Counted from the first letter of the stretch, positions 1-6,094 are shown. The stretch is 6,747 nucleotides of DNA from Cyanobacteriota bacterium (GCA_027619675.1 JAQCHG010000091.1:1-6747), one strand, 5' to 3'. Numbers and translations are program-made. Notes: generated by a model not told the origin, from the letters alone.

Positions 1-117
1 TGGAACTACCGCCTAGGTATTGCGGCGGGGCGATCGCGCCGTTAGCCCACCAGCCTCGCTATTTTCCCAGGGCAAGCGGGAGGGCCTCGGGGGTAGGCGG
101 CCATCGATCCAAACAAA

Positions 118-149
118 CAGCCCCCTGCCATGTCTCTGGCAGGGGGCTG
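118..149 (-). terminator. Rho-independent terminator downstream of cpcT
   Basis: A perfect 13-bp inverted repeat (118-130 with 137-149) encloses a 6-nt loop. The stem is GC-rich, with five consecutive G-C pairs. Read on the minus strand, the stem is followed directly by TTTGTTT (complement of 111-117), the expected U-rich tail. Read on the plus strand it is followed by ATGACATC, with no T-run. The orientation therefore fits termination of the minus-strand cpcT transcript, whose stop codon lies about 110 nt upstream. Confidence 0.85.
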
Positions 150-259
150 ATGACATCAATGCAGGGCAGGCAGCATGGCCACGCCCGCTACTGTAAGCCG
201 TTCCTGGATGCCCAAGGCTGAAGCCCCCTTAGGGGTTTACCACGGCTGGCCCATTGGCC

Positions 260-853
260 TTAGGGGAGGCTGACCTCATGGCCGTAGCTGGCGGTGCGGG
301 CAAACTCGAAAGGCCCCGCTAAGGAACCCCAGATGTGTTCATCCGTATGGGGGTCTCGTCCCCGATCCCAACTGGTAAACCGTTGGCCGTCGATCTCAAA
401 CTCGCTGTCTAGGTAGGTGGATTTGCCTTTGCGCTCCACCAAGCACGCCTTACCCGGCTCCACCTTGCCCCGAAAGCTACTGCCCGTCCAGGTGACGATC
501 ATGTTGCAGCCCGGCATCCTAGCCAAGTGATCGGCGGTGATCTGGCCTAAGCGATCGCGATCGCGGGCTGCCCCGTAGAACTGCTTTTCGTCCTGAATCA
601 GATAATTCTCAATTTGGATGTGGTCCCCCACGGTGATCAGCTTCAGTACCCGAGCCCGGTAGGGTTGCTGGAGGGCAAAGTCGTAGGCTTGTTCTAGATA
701 AAGGCTGACCCCCGATAGTAGGTCGTAGGGGAGGGGACGCATACAGACGCGAATATGGGCATACAGGGGCGGATTTTCAATGGCCTGCTCCCGATTGCTA
801 AAGTCGGAGGCCATCCAACGGGCCAGGGTGGCAATGTCAGCGGAGTGGGTCAT
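260..853 (-). CDS. cpcT: Phycobiliprotein chromophore lyase CpcT/CpeT family
   Basis: A 197-residue protein, the usual length of the CpcT/CpeT family (about 195-200). Characterised CpcT attaches phycocyanobilin by a thioether bond to the Cys-153/155 site of the phycocyanin beta subunit in the cytoplasm. Family features are visible along the whole length: the start MTHSADIATLARWMASDFSN (1-20), HIRVCMRPLP (33-42), VSLYLEQAYD (49-58), PYRARVLKL (64-72), PGCNM (114-118), a GKVEPGKACLVERKGKSTYL stretch (129-148), and HIWGSLAGPFEF near the C-terminus (173-184). The ATG at 853 is chosen because the N-terminus matches the family start; no clear Shine-Dalgarno sequence precedes it. It lies 197 bp downstream of another lyase gene on the same strand and ends before a strong terminator. 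CpeT, the phycoerythrin counterpart, is possible, but the overall sequence looks like CpcT. Confidence 0.93.
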   Translation of the reverse strand: MTHSADIATLARWMASDFSNREQAIENPPLYAHIRVCMRPLPYDLLSGVSLYLEQAYDFALQQPYRARVLKLITVGDHIQIENYLIQDEKQFYGAARDRDRLGQITADHLARMPGCNMIVTWTGSSFRGKVEPGKACLVERKGKSTYLDSEFEIDGQRFTSWDRGRDPHTDEHIWGSLAGPFEFARTASYGHEVSLP

Positions 854-900
854 GGCTGGGGATCAAAAACGCACCAAATCCAGTGGGTCGGATGGATGCC

Positions 901-906
901 ATTGTA
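901..906 (-). promoter_or_regulatory. Possible -10 box for cpcT
   Basis: The complement of 901-906 reads TACAAT, close to the sigma-70-type -10 consensus. It would put transcription start near 894, about 40 nt before the cpcT start codon. No convincing -35 hexamer lies at the normal distance upstream (the stretch is G-rich), so this is a weak call. If real, cpcT would have its own promoter in the 197-bp gap behind the upstream lyase gene. Confidence 0.25.
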
Positions 907-1050
907 CGGTCTCCCCTCCCCAAGGACGATCCCCAGCACTGCTTGAGTCATCCCAGAACGCTGCGGGGGAACCCACAGTCTCCTTGACTCCCTGGCTTCA
1001 CCGTTCCCTAGCCTGCTAGCGCTTGCCTCCTGCCCCCCAGCCCTCAACAC

Positions 1051-1587
1051 CTAGCAGCGTTGCTCTAGGTATTGACCAATCACCAACTCTTCGCCAGCGC
1101 GGGAAATGATGGTCTGACGGGTGCGGGTGCGATCGCCAATTAACCGGATTTCCTCCTCGAAGCTAGAGCCGTTGTAGGCGGTCTTTAGCACCATGGTGCG
1201 AGGATCGCGGAAGTGGAAGTTAGCGGTCACCGGCTTACTGGTGGCGAAACCGCGATCGCGATAGAGCACCGAGCCCATCACCCCAAACAGGGTTGACCCC
1301 TTCACGGGTTTACGGTTGGTGCGGACATAGTTACTTTCCCAAGCCACCTGGGTGCCGCAGATCAAGGGGGTGCACGGGGGCAAGTGATGGAGATCGGCCA
1401 AATGCTGCAACGCCTCGCTGCCCGGCTCCAAAAATTCAATGTGGATATGGCTGACGACTTCCTCCGCTTCCCCGCTTTGCAGGGTGTAGTAGCGCCGCTC
1501 TGAGCGCCAATCGCCCTCACAGTTGCGGAAAAAAGCGGTAACCAGGGGTTCCGCCAAAATGCGAGCGGCATCTAAGGAATAGGGCAT
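1051..1587 (-). CDS. CpcS/CpeS-family phycobiliprotein lyase (CpcU-like)
   Basis: A 178-residue protein of the CpcS/CpeS lyase family, which has a lipocalin-like beta-barrel fold. Family lyases attach phycocyanobilin to the Cys-82/84 site of phycocyanin and allophycocyanin subunits. Matching motifs are FFRNCEGDWRSERRYYTL (19-36), a central CGTQVAWESNYV (77-88, with W83), KGSTLFGVMG (96-105), LYRDRGFATSKPVTA (108-122), and a C-terminal TRTRQTIISRAGEELVIGQY (154-173). The RRYYTL start and the QTIISRAGE-IGQY end resemble the group that contains CpcU, the partner subunit of the CpcS-CpcU lyase, but subgroup assignment is from memory and uncertain. It is the upstream gene of a co-directional pair with cpcT and is divergent from a second family member. 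The ATG at 1587 lacks an obvious Shine-Dalgarno sequence. Confidence 0.88.
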   Translation of the reverse strand: MPYSLDAARILAEPLVTAFFRNCEGDWRSERRYYTLQSGEAEEVVSHIHIEFLEPGSEALQHLADLHHLPPCTPLICGTQVAWESNYVRTNRKPVKGSTLFGVMGSVLYRDRGFATSKPVTANFHFRDPRTMVLKTAYNGSSFEEEIRLIGDRTRTRQTIISRAGEELVIGQYLEQRC

Positions 1588-1618
1588 AGGCTTAGGCCAA
1601 ATTGAGTTAAGACAACCG

Positions 1619-1648
1619 AAACCAGTTAAACCAGTCAGTCAAACCAGT
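1619..1648. repeat. Three direct copies of AAACCAGT
   Basis: AAACCAGT occurs at 1619-1626, 1628-1635 and 1641-1648, with start-to-start spacings of 9 and 13 bp. Read toward the minus-strand lyase gene, the unit is ACTGGTTT and the cluster ends 31 bp before its start codon. Clustered short direct repeats at a promoter-proximal position suggest binding sites for a regulator or a leader element. No known binding motif is recognised. Confidence 0.55.
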
Positions 1649-1727
1649 TGATGGCATGACACCCCGACGGAAACCGAAACCCGTCTATGGGGACGCCCCA
1701 GTCAAAACATAAAGTTTTGTAACTGTA

Positions 1728-1805
1728 GAGCCATGCTAGCGAGGGTGCCCTGGGGCTGACAACAGGGGGAACCTGCGGGTCCCCCCACCCCAAGGAACAT
1801 GGCTC
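1728..1805 (+). other. Candidate structured RNA element, 78 nt
   Basis: Nested inverted repeats can form one compact fold. The outer helix is 8 bp (GAGCCATG 1728-1735 with CATGGCTC 1798-1805). A middle helix is 5 bp (GGGTG 1743-1747 with CACCC 1786-1790). An inner hairpin (1765-1773 with 1778-1785) has 8 bp, one bulged A at 1771, and loop TGCG closed by C-G. As plus-strand RNA that loop is C(UGCG)G, a member of the very stable UNCG tetraloop class, so the plus strand is the likelier functional strand. It lacks the T-arm sequence of a tRNA and the conserved loop of signal recognition particle RNA. No covariation can be tested here, and GC-rich DNA folds by chance, so function is unproven. Confidence 0.3.
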
Positions 1806-1874
1806 GCTTGCAGCCTCACTTTTAATCACTCCGCCTGGGGAAAACTGTCAGCATTTATACCCACCAATTTCCCC

Positions 1875-1918
1875 AAGGGCTTTGCCCTTAGACTAGAAGT
1901 CTGGCCCCATAGCGGGCC
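1875..1918 (+). promoter_or_regulatory. Three adjacent small stem-loops in the lyase leader
   Basis: Three short hairpins follow one another almost without gaps: AAGGGC/GCCCTT (1875-1880 with 1884-1889), AGACT/AGTCT (1890-1894 with 1898-1902) and GGCCC/GGGCC (1903-1907 with 1914-1918). They end 29 nt before the ATG at 1948. A longer pairing, GGGGAAA (1837-1843) with TTTCCCC (1868-1874), abuts them on the left. If transcription starts upstream, they would lie in the 5' leader and could influence translation. None is followed by a T-run, so they do not look like a terminator. Confidence 0.35.
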
Positions 1919-1947
1919 GATGGCTCCGGACTGAGGGTAGGGACGGA

Positions 1948-2505
1948 ATGGATATCGAGGACTTTCACCACTTTTTTGACTGCTGTGTGGGCGGTTGGGT
2001 ATCGGAGCGGACCTACCATTACGTGCCCCAGGGGGAAATTGAGCGATCGCGAACAGAATTCCAGGTGGCGGCTATTCCCCTAGACCTCAAGCACAAGGTG
2101 CTACAGGACAACCAATACGCCATTCCCCCCTTGGTGGAGGATCTACCGGGGTTTCGCCTCGGGTTCCACACCGTGTCAGAGACGGGGGAAACGGTGAGCC
2201 AGGAGTTACGGATGCTGTTTGTGCCCCAGGCCCAGCAGGATGGCGTGCTGGTGGGGGATTATTTGCGCGATCGCGCCTACGAAGAAGATGTGCCCATCGT
2301 GGCCCAGTTTCGCTATACCCCGGCCACCCGTGAGCTGCTCATGACCACCCGCTATACCCGTGTGGTTTCCGTAGACTCCATTACCCTGGTTAACCCCCAA
2401 CTGCGGGTGCGGCGGATTTTGAACTACCGGCGTCCCCCTGAGGGGCAGCCCCTTGACACCCTGGTGTTGGCGGGCTTCGGTGTCGAACAGAAGGAAGCCC
2501 CTTAA
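1948..2505 (+). CDS. Divergent CpcS/CpeS-family phycobiliprotein lyase
   Basis: A 185-residue protein that fits the CpcS/CpeS lyase family by layout. It has an N-terminal MDIEDFHHFFDCCVGGWVSER (the W17-S-E-R21 element matches the family's W-R-S-x-R start), LRDRAYEED-PI (106-117) matching the family's LRDxGY segment, then ELLMTTRYTR (129-138) and VNPQLRVRRI (148-157) matching the NxRLR strand. The tryptophan found in the middle of other members (W83 in the neighbouring lyase) is replaced here by GFHTVSETGE (72-81). A role in bilin handling is therefore likely, but substrate and activity are uncertain; CpcV-like or CpeS-like proteins are alternatives. It is divergent from the CpcU-like gene and lies 95 bp upstream of rpmG on the same strand. 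Confidence 0.75.
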   Translation: MDIEDFHHFFDCCVGGWVSERTYHYVPQGEIERSRTEFQVAAIPLDLKHKVLQDNQYAIPPLVEDLPGFRLGFHTVSETGETVSQELRMLFVPQAQQDGVLVGDYLRDRAYEEDVPIVAQFRYTPATRELLMTTRYTRVVSVDSITLVNPQLRVRRILNYRRPPEGQPLDTLVLAGFGVEQKEAP

Positions 2506-2600
2506 CCCCACGCATCTAACCACAGGATTTGCACAAACCCTATCTACTGTGGAAAAATAGGAGATTGTGTCTCTAATTATCCAAAGCTGGTCTTACGGTC

Positions 2601-2789
2601 ATGGCTAAAGGCGTTCGCATTGTCATTACGCTGGAATGTACGGAGTGTCGTACTAACCTCAACAAGCGCTCCCCCGGCGTTTCTCGCTACACCACCCAAA
2701 AGAACCGTCGCAACACGACGGGACGCATGGAACTGAAAAAGTTCTGCACCCACTGCAACAAGCACACCGTGCATAAAGAGATCAAGTAG
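2601..2789 (+). CDS. rpmG: 50S ribosomal protein L33
   Basis: A 62-residue protein with the typical L33 start [16 protein letters not shown] and end VHKEIK. L33 is a small protein of the large ribosomal subunit near the E-site. Two CxxC pairs (C13/C16 and C49/C52) mark this as the zinc-binding, cysteine-containing form; other bacteria also have a cysteine-free form. Length and the [20 protein letters not shown] core (30-49) match cyanobacterial and plastid L33. No strong Shine-Dalgarno sequence precedes the ATG. It begins a likely operon with rpsR 69 bp downstream, an order also found in plastid genomes. No terminator separates it from the lyase gene upstream, so read-through from that gene is possible. 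Confidence 0.97.
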   Translation: MAKGVRIVITLECTECRTNLNKRSPGVSRYTTQKNRRNTTGRMELKKFCTHCNKHTVHKEIK

Positions 2790-2858
2790 CCCTGCTGGCG
2801 GCTGCTTTTAGATTCCGTTGGTTTTTCATCGTTACGCTCACTGTCATTGAGGATTGTC

Positions 2859-3074
2859 ATGGCCTATTTCCGTCGCCGCGTTTCCCCCATCAAGCCCGAA
2901 GAGAAGATCGACTACAAAGATGTGGATCTGCTGCGTAAGTTCATCACCGAGCGGGGCAAAATTCTTCCCCGTCGGATCACCGGCTTGACGGCTCAGCAAC
3001 AGCGCCACCTCACCACCGCCATTAAGCGGGCGCGGGTGATTGCCCTGCTGCCCTATGTCAACAGCGAAGGCTAA
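2859..3074 (+). CDS. rpsR: 30S ribosomal protein S18
   Basis: A 71-residue protein that starts [20 protein letters not shown] and ends LLPYVNSEG, the usual form of cyanobacterial S18. S18 sits on the platform of the small subunit and pairs with S6. The core ([19 protein letters not shown], then [26 protein letters not shown]) is complete. A TTG twelve bases upstream (2847) is in frame and would add four residues. The ATG at 2859 is preferred because GAGG (2849-2852) lies at the right Shine-Dalgarno distance before it and because family members begin at this Met-Ala. It lies 69 bp after rpmG and 155 bp before the exonuclease gene, all on the plus strand. Confidence 0.97.
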   Translation: MAYFRRRVSPIKPEEKIDYKDVDLLRKFITERGKILPRRITGLTAQQQRHLTTAIKRARVIALLPYVNSEG

Positions 3075-3229
3075 GCCCTGCCGATGCCGCCAGGGTTGGA
3101 TATCCTGAAAGACGCCAGTGGACGCTGCCCTGCCACCCGTCAGATACATATCCCCGGTGGGGGATGATGGGGGCGCTGGGCAGTACTGTTGTAGCAACAA
3201 GCCGTTAGTGGATCGGGGGGCGCAGAGCC

Positions 3230-5251
3230 TTGGAAAAAGGAGCACTGGTCGAGTTTCGCGTGCAGGGCACCCCTCGACTAGGGGTTCTTGAGCGCCCCGA
3301 AGGCAAGAAAAACTGGGTGGTGGTGGATGAGCGGGGACAGTCCCACACTCTCCACCCCCGCGATATCACCTTTCAGATCTCGGACTCGACCCTGGCAGCG
3401 GAAGCGCTGTCAGGGTTTAGGACAGAAGCCGAAACCTACATCGACCCCGACAGCCTTCAGGTGGCGTGGGAGTTGTTGAATGAAGAAGGGGAGGCCACCA
3501 ACGCCACCGCCTTGGCCCGGCTACTGTTTTCTGATACTCAGCCGACTTTTTGCTATGCGGCCCATCGGCTGCTAAGCGACGACAAGATTTATTTCAAGCA
3601 GAAGGGCGATCGCTACGAGCCCCGGTCCACCGCCCAGGTGGAGGAACTGCGTCACCAGATGGAGAAGGAAGCCCAGCGCCAGCAGGAGTGGGCGGGCTTT
3701 TTGGCGCGGGCGAACCAGGTGCTAGCGGGAGAGTCGTTAGAATGGCACAAAAGCGATCGCCCCCGCCTAGAAATCGTTGAAAAGTATGCCCTGCTGGGAG
3801 AAGAGGCCAGTCAGCGTCAGGCCGCTGGGGAGGTGTTGACCGCCCTCCACCGCGCCACCACCCCCAGCGATGCCTTTCAACTGCTGGTTGACTTGAAGTT
3901 ATGGGGCGTCCATGAAAATCTGGCCCTGCGCCGTAGCCAGATTCCCACCCAGTTCACCGAGGCCGCCTTTGCCATGGCGCAACATCGCCTGCAAAATCCG
4001 CCCCCCGATCCCGATCCTCAACGGCTGGATCTGACCCACCTGAAGGTCTACACCGTAGACGACGAAAGCACCCGTGAGATCGACGACGGCCTCAGTGTAG
4101 AAACCTTGACGGATGGCCGTCAGCAACTCTGGATTCACATTGCCGACCCCACCCGCTGGGTTTTGCCGGGGGATGATCTCGACTTAGACGCCCGCCGTCG
4201 CAGTACGACGGTGTACTTGCCCACGGGGGCAATCCCCATGTTCCCCATTGAGTTGGCCGCTGGCCCCATGAGCTTGGTGCAAGGGGCTAACTGTTGTGCC
4301 CTCAGTTTTGGGGTGGTGTTATCGGCAGCGGGGGATATCGAGTCCTATCGCATTGCCCCCAGCCAAATTCGGCCCACCTATCGCCTCACCTATGAGGATG
4401 TGGACGAAATGCTGGACCTGAATATTCAGGCGGAGCCCGAACTGTTGGCGATCGCCCAATGGGCCAAGGTACGGCAGCAGTGGCGCATCACCCAAGGGGC
4501 CATCAGCATCCACATGCCCGAGTCCTCCATCCAAGTCTCCACAGAAGACACCATTCAGATTCAACTACTGGAAGATTCCCCCGCCCGCCAGATGGTGGCG
4601 GAAATGATGATTTTGACTGGGGAAGTAGCCGCCCGCTATGGCCAAGAACATGGCTTGGCGATTCCCTTCCGCAGCCAACCCCAGCCGGAACTGCCCCCCG
4701 ACGAAGAGTTGCTGCAACTGCCGTCAGGGCTGGTGCGCTATTCCGCCATTCGCCGCTGTATGCCCCGCAGTGAGATGGGCATTACCCCCGCCCGCCACGC
4801 CACCCTAGGGCTAGAGGGTTACAGCCAAGTCACCTCTCCCATCCGCCGCTATACGGATCTGCTGGCCCACTTCCAGATCAAGGCCCATCTGCGGGGGGAT
4901 CCGCTGCCCTTCTCCTCTGAGGAAATGACGGAGCTGACCCAGGGGGCTAGCACCGCCGCCTATGAAGCGGTACTGGTGGAACGCCAAACCAAGCGCTATT
5001 GGGCGTTGGAATACCTACGGCGGCGACCGGATCAGGTGTGGCATGCCATGTTGCTGCGGTGGCTGCGGGAAAGCGATCGCATCGGGTTAGTGCTGTTAGA
5101 GGAATTGGGCCTAGAACTGGGGGTGCGCCTCGACCGAGACATGGAACTGGGGGAACAGTTTCAAGTGCGGGTTACCCACGCCAACCCCCGCCAGGACGTG
5201 ATCCGGATGGAAGAGGTAGCCCTGGACAACCTTGCCGAGTCTGTGGCCTAG
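3230..5251 (+). CDS. rnb: RNase II/R-family 3'-5' exoribonuclease
   Basis: A 673-residue exoribonuclease that degrades RNA from the 3' end, releasing nucleoside monophosphates with divalent metal. It has an N-terminal small beta-barrel (about 2-50), a helical region (about 70-250), the catalytic RNB domain (about 268-550) and a C-terminal S1-like barrel (about 600-665, ending GEQFQVRVTHANPRQDVIRM). The catalytic acidic cluster is VDDESTREIDDG (276-287). The family signature SQVTSPIRRYTDLLAH spans 532-547. The start is TTG at 3230: an in-frame TAG at 3206-3208 leaves almost no room for an earlier start, and MEKGALVEFR matches the N-terminus I recall for cyanobacterial relatives. The length is like bacterial RNase II, shorter than RNase R, and no C-terminal lysine-rich tail is present. 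It follows rpmG-rpsR. The position of E. coli RNase II Asp207 is Glu283 here. Confidence 0.92.
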   Translation: MEKGALVEFRVQGTPRLGVLERPEGKKNWVVVDERGQSHTLHPRDITFQISDSTLAAEALSGFRTEAETYIDPDSLQVAWELLNEEGEATNATALARLLFSDTQPTFCYAAHRLLSDDKIYFKQKGDRYEPRSTAQVEELRHQMEKEAQRQQEWAGFLARANQVLAGESLEWHKSDRPRLEIVEKYALLGEEASQRQAAGEVLTALHRATTPSDAFQLLVDLKLWGVHENLALRRSQIPTQFTEAAFAMAQHRLQNPPPDPDPQRLDLTHLKVYTVDDESTREIDDGLSVETLTDGRQQLWIHIADPTRWVLPGDDLDLDARRRSTTVYLPTGAIPMFPIELAAGPMSLVQGANCCALSFGVVLSAAGDIESYRIAPSQIRPTYRLTYEDVDEMLDLNIQAEPELLAIAQWAKVRQQWRITQGAISIHMPESSIQVSTEDTIQIQLLEDSPARQMVAEMMILTGEVAARYGQEHGLAIPFRSQPQPELPPDEELLQLPSGLVRYSAIRRCMPRSEMGITPARHATLGLEGYSQVTSPIRRYTDLLAHFQIKAHLRGDPLPFSSEEMTELTQGASTAAYEAVLVERQTKRYWALEYLRRRPDQVWHAMLLRWLRESDRIGLVLLEELGLELGVRLDRDMELGEQFQVRVTHANPRQDVIRMEEVALDNLAESVA

Positions 5252-5282
5252 AGCGCTTAGGGCCAGTTCTCCAATTGTTTTC

Positions 5283-5308
5283 GGGAGATGGGGCGTGGGG
5301 GACAGGGG
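5283..5308 (+). other. G-quadruplex motif in the exonuclease 3' region
   Basis: Four guanine runs, GGG (5283-5285), GGGG (5290-5293), GGGGG (5297-5301) and GGGG (5305-5308), are separated by loops of 4, 3 and 3 nt (AGAT, CGT, ACA). This satisfies the standard G3+N1-7 rule. It begins 32 nt after the exonuclease stop codon, in the convergent gap before the membrane-protein gene. No classical terminator is visible there, so an RNA quadruplex in the 3' end of the plus-strand transcript is possible. Confidence 0.45.
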
Positions 5309-5346
5309 AGCAGAGTCCGGATTATCCGTACGAACTATTCATTGCC

Positions 5347-5961
5347 CTACCAACTCAGGTAGAAACGGTGAAAGCCGCCCCATTTCCAGAGATAGGCGCG
5401 ACCCCGCTCTTGACCAAAGGTCCAATTCCCTAAAAAATCTAGGCGATCGCGCAAAATGCCATACACCAACTGGGGCTCACTCACATTCACCAGTTGATAG
5501 TCGGCGTAATTCTCGGTTTGGCTCACATCCAGCGCAACTGCCCACCGCAGGTCCCCGTCCACCTCATAGGCCAAGATGGGAGGGACGCGGTTATTGCGGT
5601 TGTAAATGGCCAGGTCTCCTCCCCGGTAGGGGACGCGATCGCTGGCCTCTAGCCCCGTCACCCCATCGGTGTACACCTGGCCATAGAAGGGGCCATCATC
5701 AAAGCCCCGCTCCGCCACTTTGACCGTAAAACCAATGGGCAGCAGCAGCACCAGAGCCGCCAAACAACCCGCCAGATAGGCGGTGGGATATTTCGGCAAT
5801 CGCAGGGGGCGACGCAACCCCATGACGATGCCAAACGTCACCAAGACCACGGTAAAGGGCACCGCCGGATGCAGGATCGTAAACGGTAGCCCCACCAGCA
5901 CCCCCACAACGGCGGTGACAATGCCCGCGAAGGTGTCCCGGTGGCGAATAAAGGTCAACAT
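5347..5961 (-). CDS. Unrecognised membrane protein, three N-terminal helices
   Basis: A 204-residue protein that I do not recognise. Three hydrophobic segments are clear: about 11-31, 33-49 and 62-80. The positive charges (RHR at 6-8 and RRPLRLPK at 50-57) suggest an N-terminus and a second loop in the cytoplasm, so the roughly 124-residue C-terminal part should face the periplasm or thylakoid lumen. That part is soluble-looking and rich in Tyr, Trp and Asp, and ends in RFYLSW. It contains no catalytic motif or lipid-anchor sequence I can name. The ATG at 5961 has no strong Shine-Dalgarno sequence. The gene is convergent with the exonuclease gene (95 bp apart) and lies 133 bp downstream of the phosphatase gene on the same strand. 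HIP1 sites inside it and a clean 204-codon frame support it as real. Confidence 0.75.
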   Translation of the reverse strand: MLTFIRHRDTFAGIVTAVVGVLVGLPFTILHPAVPFTVVLVTFGIVMGLRRPLRLPKYPTAYLAGCLAALVLLLPIGFTVKVAERGFDDGPFYGQVYTDGVTGLEASDRVPYRGGDLAIYNRNNRVPPILAYEVDGDLRWAVALDVSQTENYADYQLVNVSEPQLVYGILRDRLDFLGNWTFGQERGRAYLWKWGGFHRFYLSW

Positions 5962-6094
5962 AACGGTTTTTTGAGTTTCTTAAGCAAACCTGTAGACACC
6001 GTTTTACCACGGCAAGGTTTCCACCCCAAGGTTCCCGCAGCGGGGGGGGTGATCCCCGTAGTGCGGATGCTGGTTGGCTAGGGTCCACCCAACC

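Larger units (their letters stand above)
1588..1947. other. Divergent intergenic region between two lyase genes
   Basis: These 360 bp separate two CpcS/CpeS-family genes transcribed away from each other and should hold both promoters. I see no complete -35/-10 pair in either direction. A TTGACT at 1700-1705 (minus strand) and a TTTATA at 1854-1859 (plus strand) are isolated. The region holds three AAACCAGT repeats near the minus-strand start codon, two copies of ACCGAAACC (1615-1623 and 1673-1681), a CAAAAC/GTTTTG inverted repeat (1703-1708 with 1714-1719), a 78-nt foldable element (1728-1805), and a run of small stem-loops before the plus-strand start codon. I find no convincing coding sequence in it. 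Confidence 0.7.

Noticed and set aside
1..45. Plus-strand open frame ending in TAG at 43-45, possibly the C-terminal end of a gene cut by the left edge
   Set aside because: Only 14 codons are visible, with no recognisable motif. The stop could be chance, so it is not listed as a gene.
221..238. Small stem-loop AAGCCCC/GGGGTTT just downstream of the cpcT stop codon
   Set aside because: On the minus strand it has an A-C mismatch and no T-run after it. The 118-149 hairpin is a far better terminator.
755..1050. Overlapping plus- and minus-strand open frames of 60-80 codons around the cpcT start and the gap before it
   Set aside because: They overlap cpcT or each other in other frames, have low-complexity GC-driven composition and show no family features.
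1728..1805. Possible tRNA, from its 78-nt length and outer helix
   Set aside because: The outer helix is 8 bp, there is no GGTTCRA-type T-arm, and the inner arms do not have cloverleaf sizes.
1635..1829. A 64-codon minus-strand open frame in the divergent intergenic region
   Set aside because: No start-site support and no recognisable protein features. It runs through the direct repeats and the foldable element, which fits non-coding DNA better.
2519..2552. Inverted repeat CCACAG/CTGTGG between the plus-strand lyase and rpmG, as a possible terminator
   Set aside because: The stem is only 6 bp with a 21-nt loop and is followed by an A-run, not a T-run.
3156..3180. G-rich stretch before the exonuclease gene as a G-quadruplex
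   Set aside because: Only three runs of three or more G are close together, with a fourth of two. It misses the standard rule that the 5283-5308 motif meets.
5268..5288. TCTCC/GGAGA inverted repeat after the exonuclease stop as a terminator
   Set aside because: The stem is only 5 bp with an 11-nt loop and is followed by G-rich sequence without a T-run.
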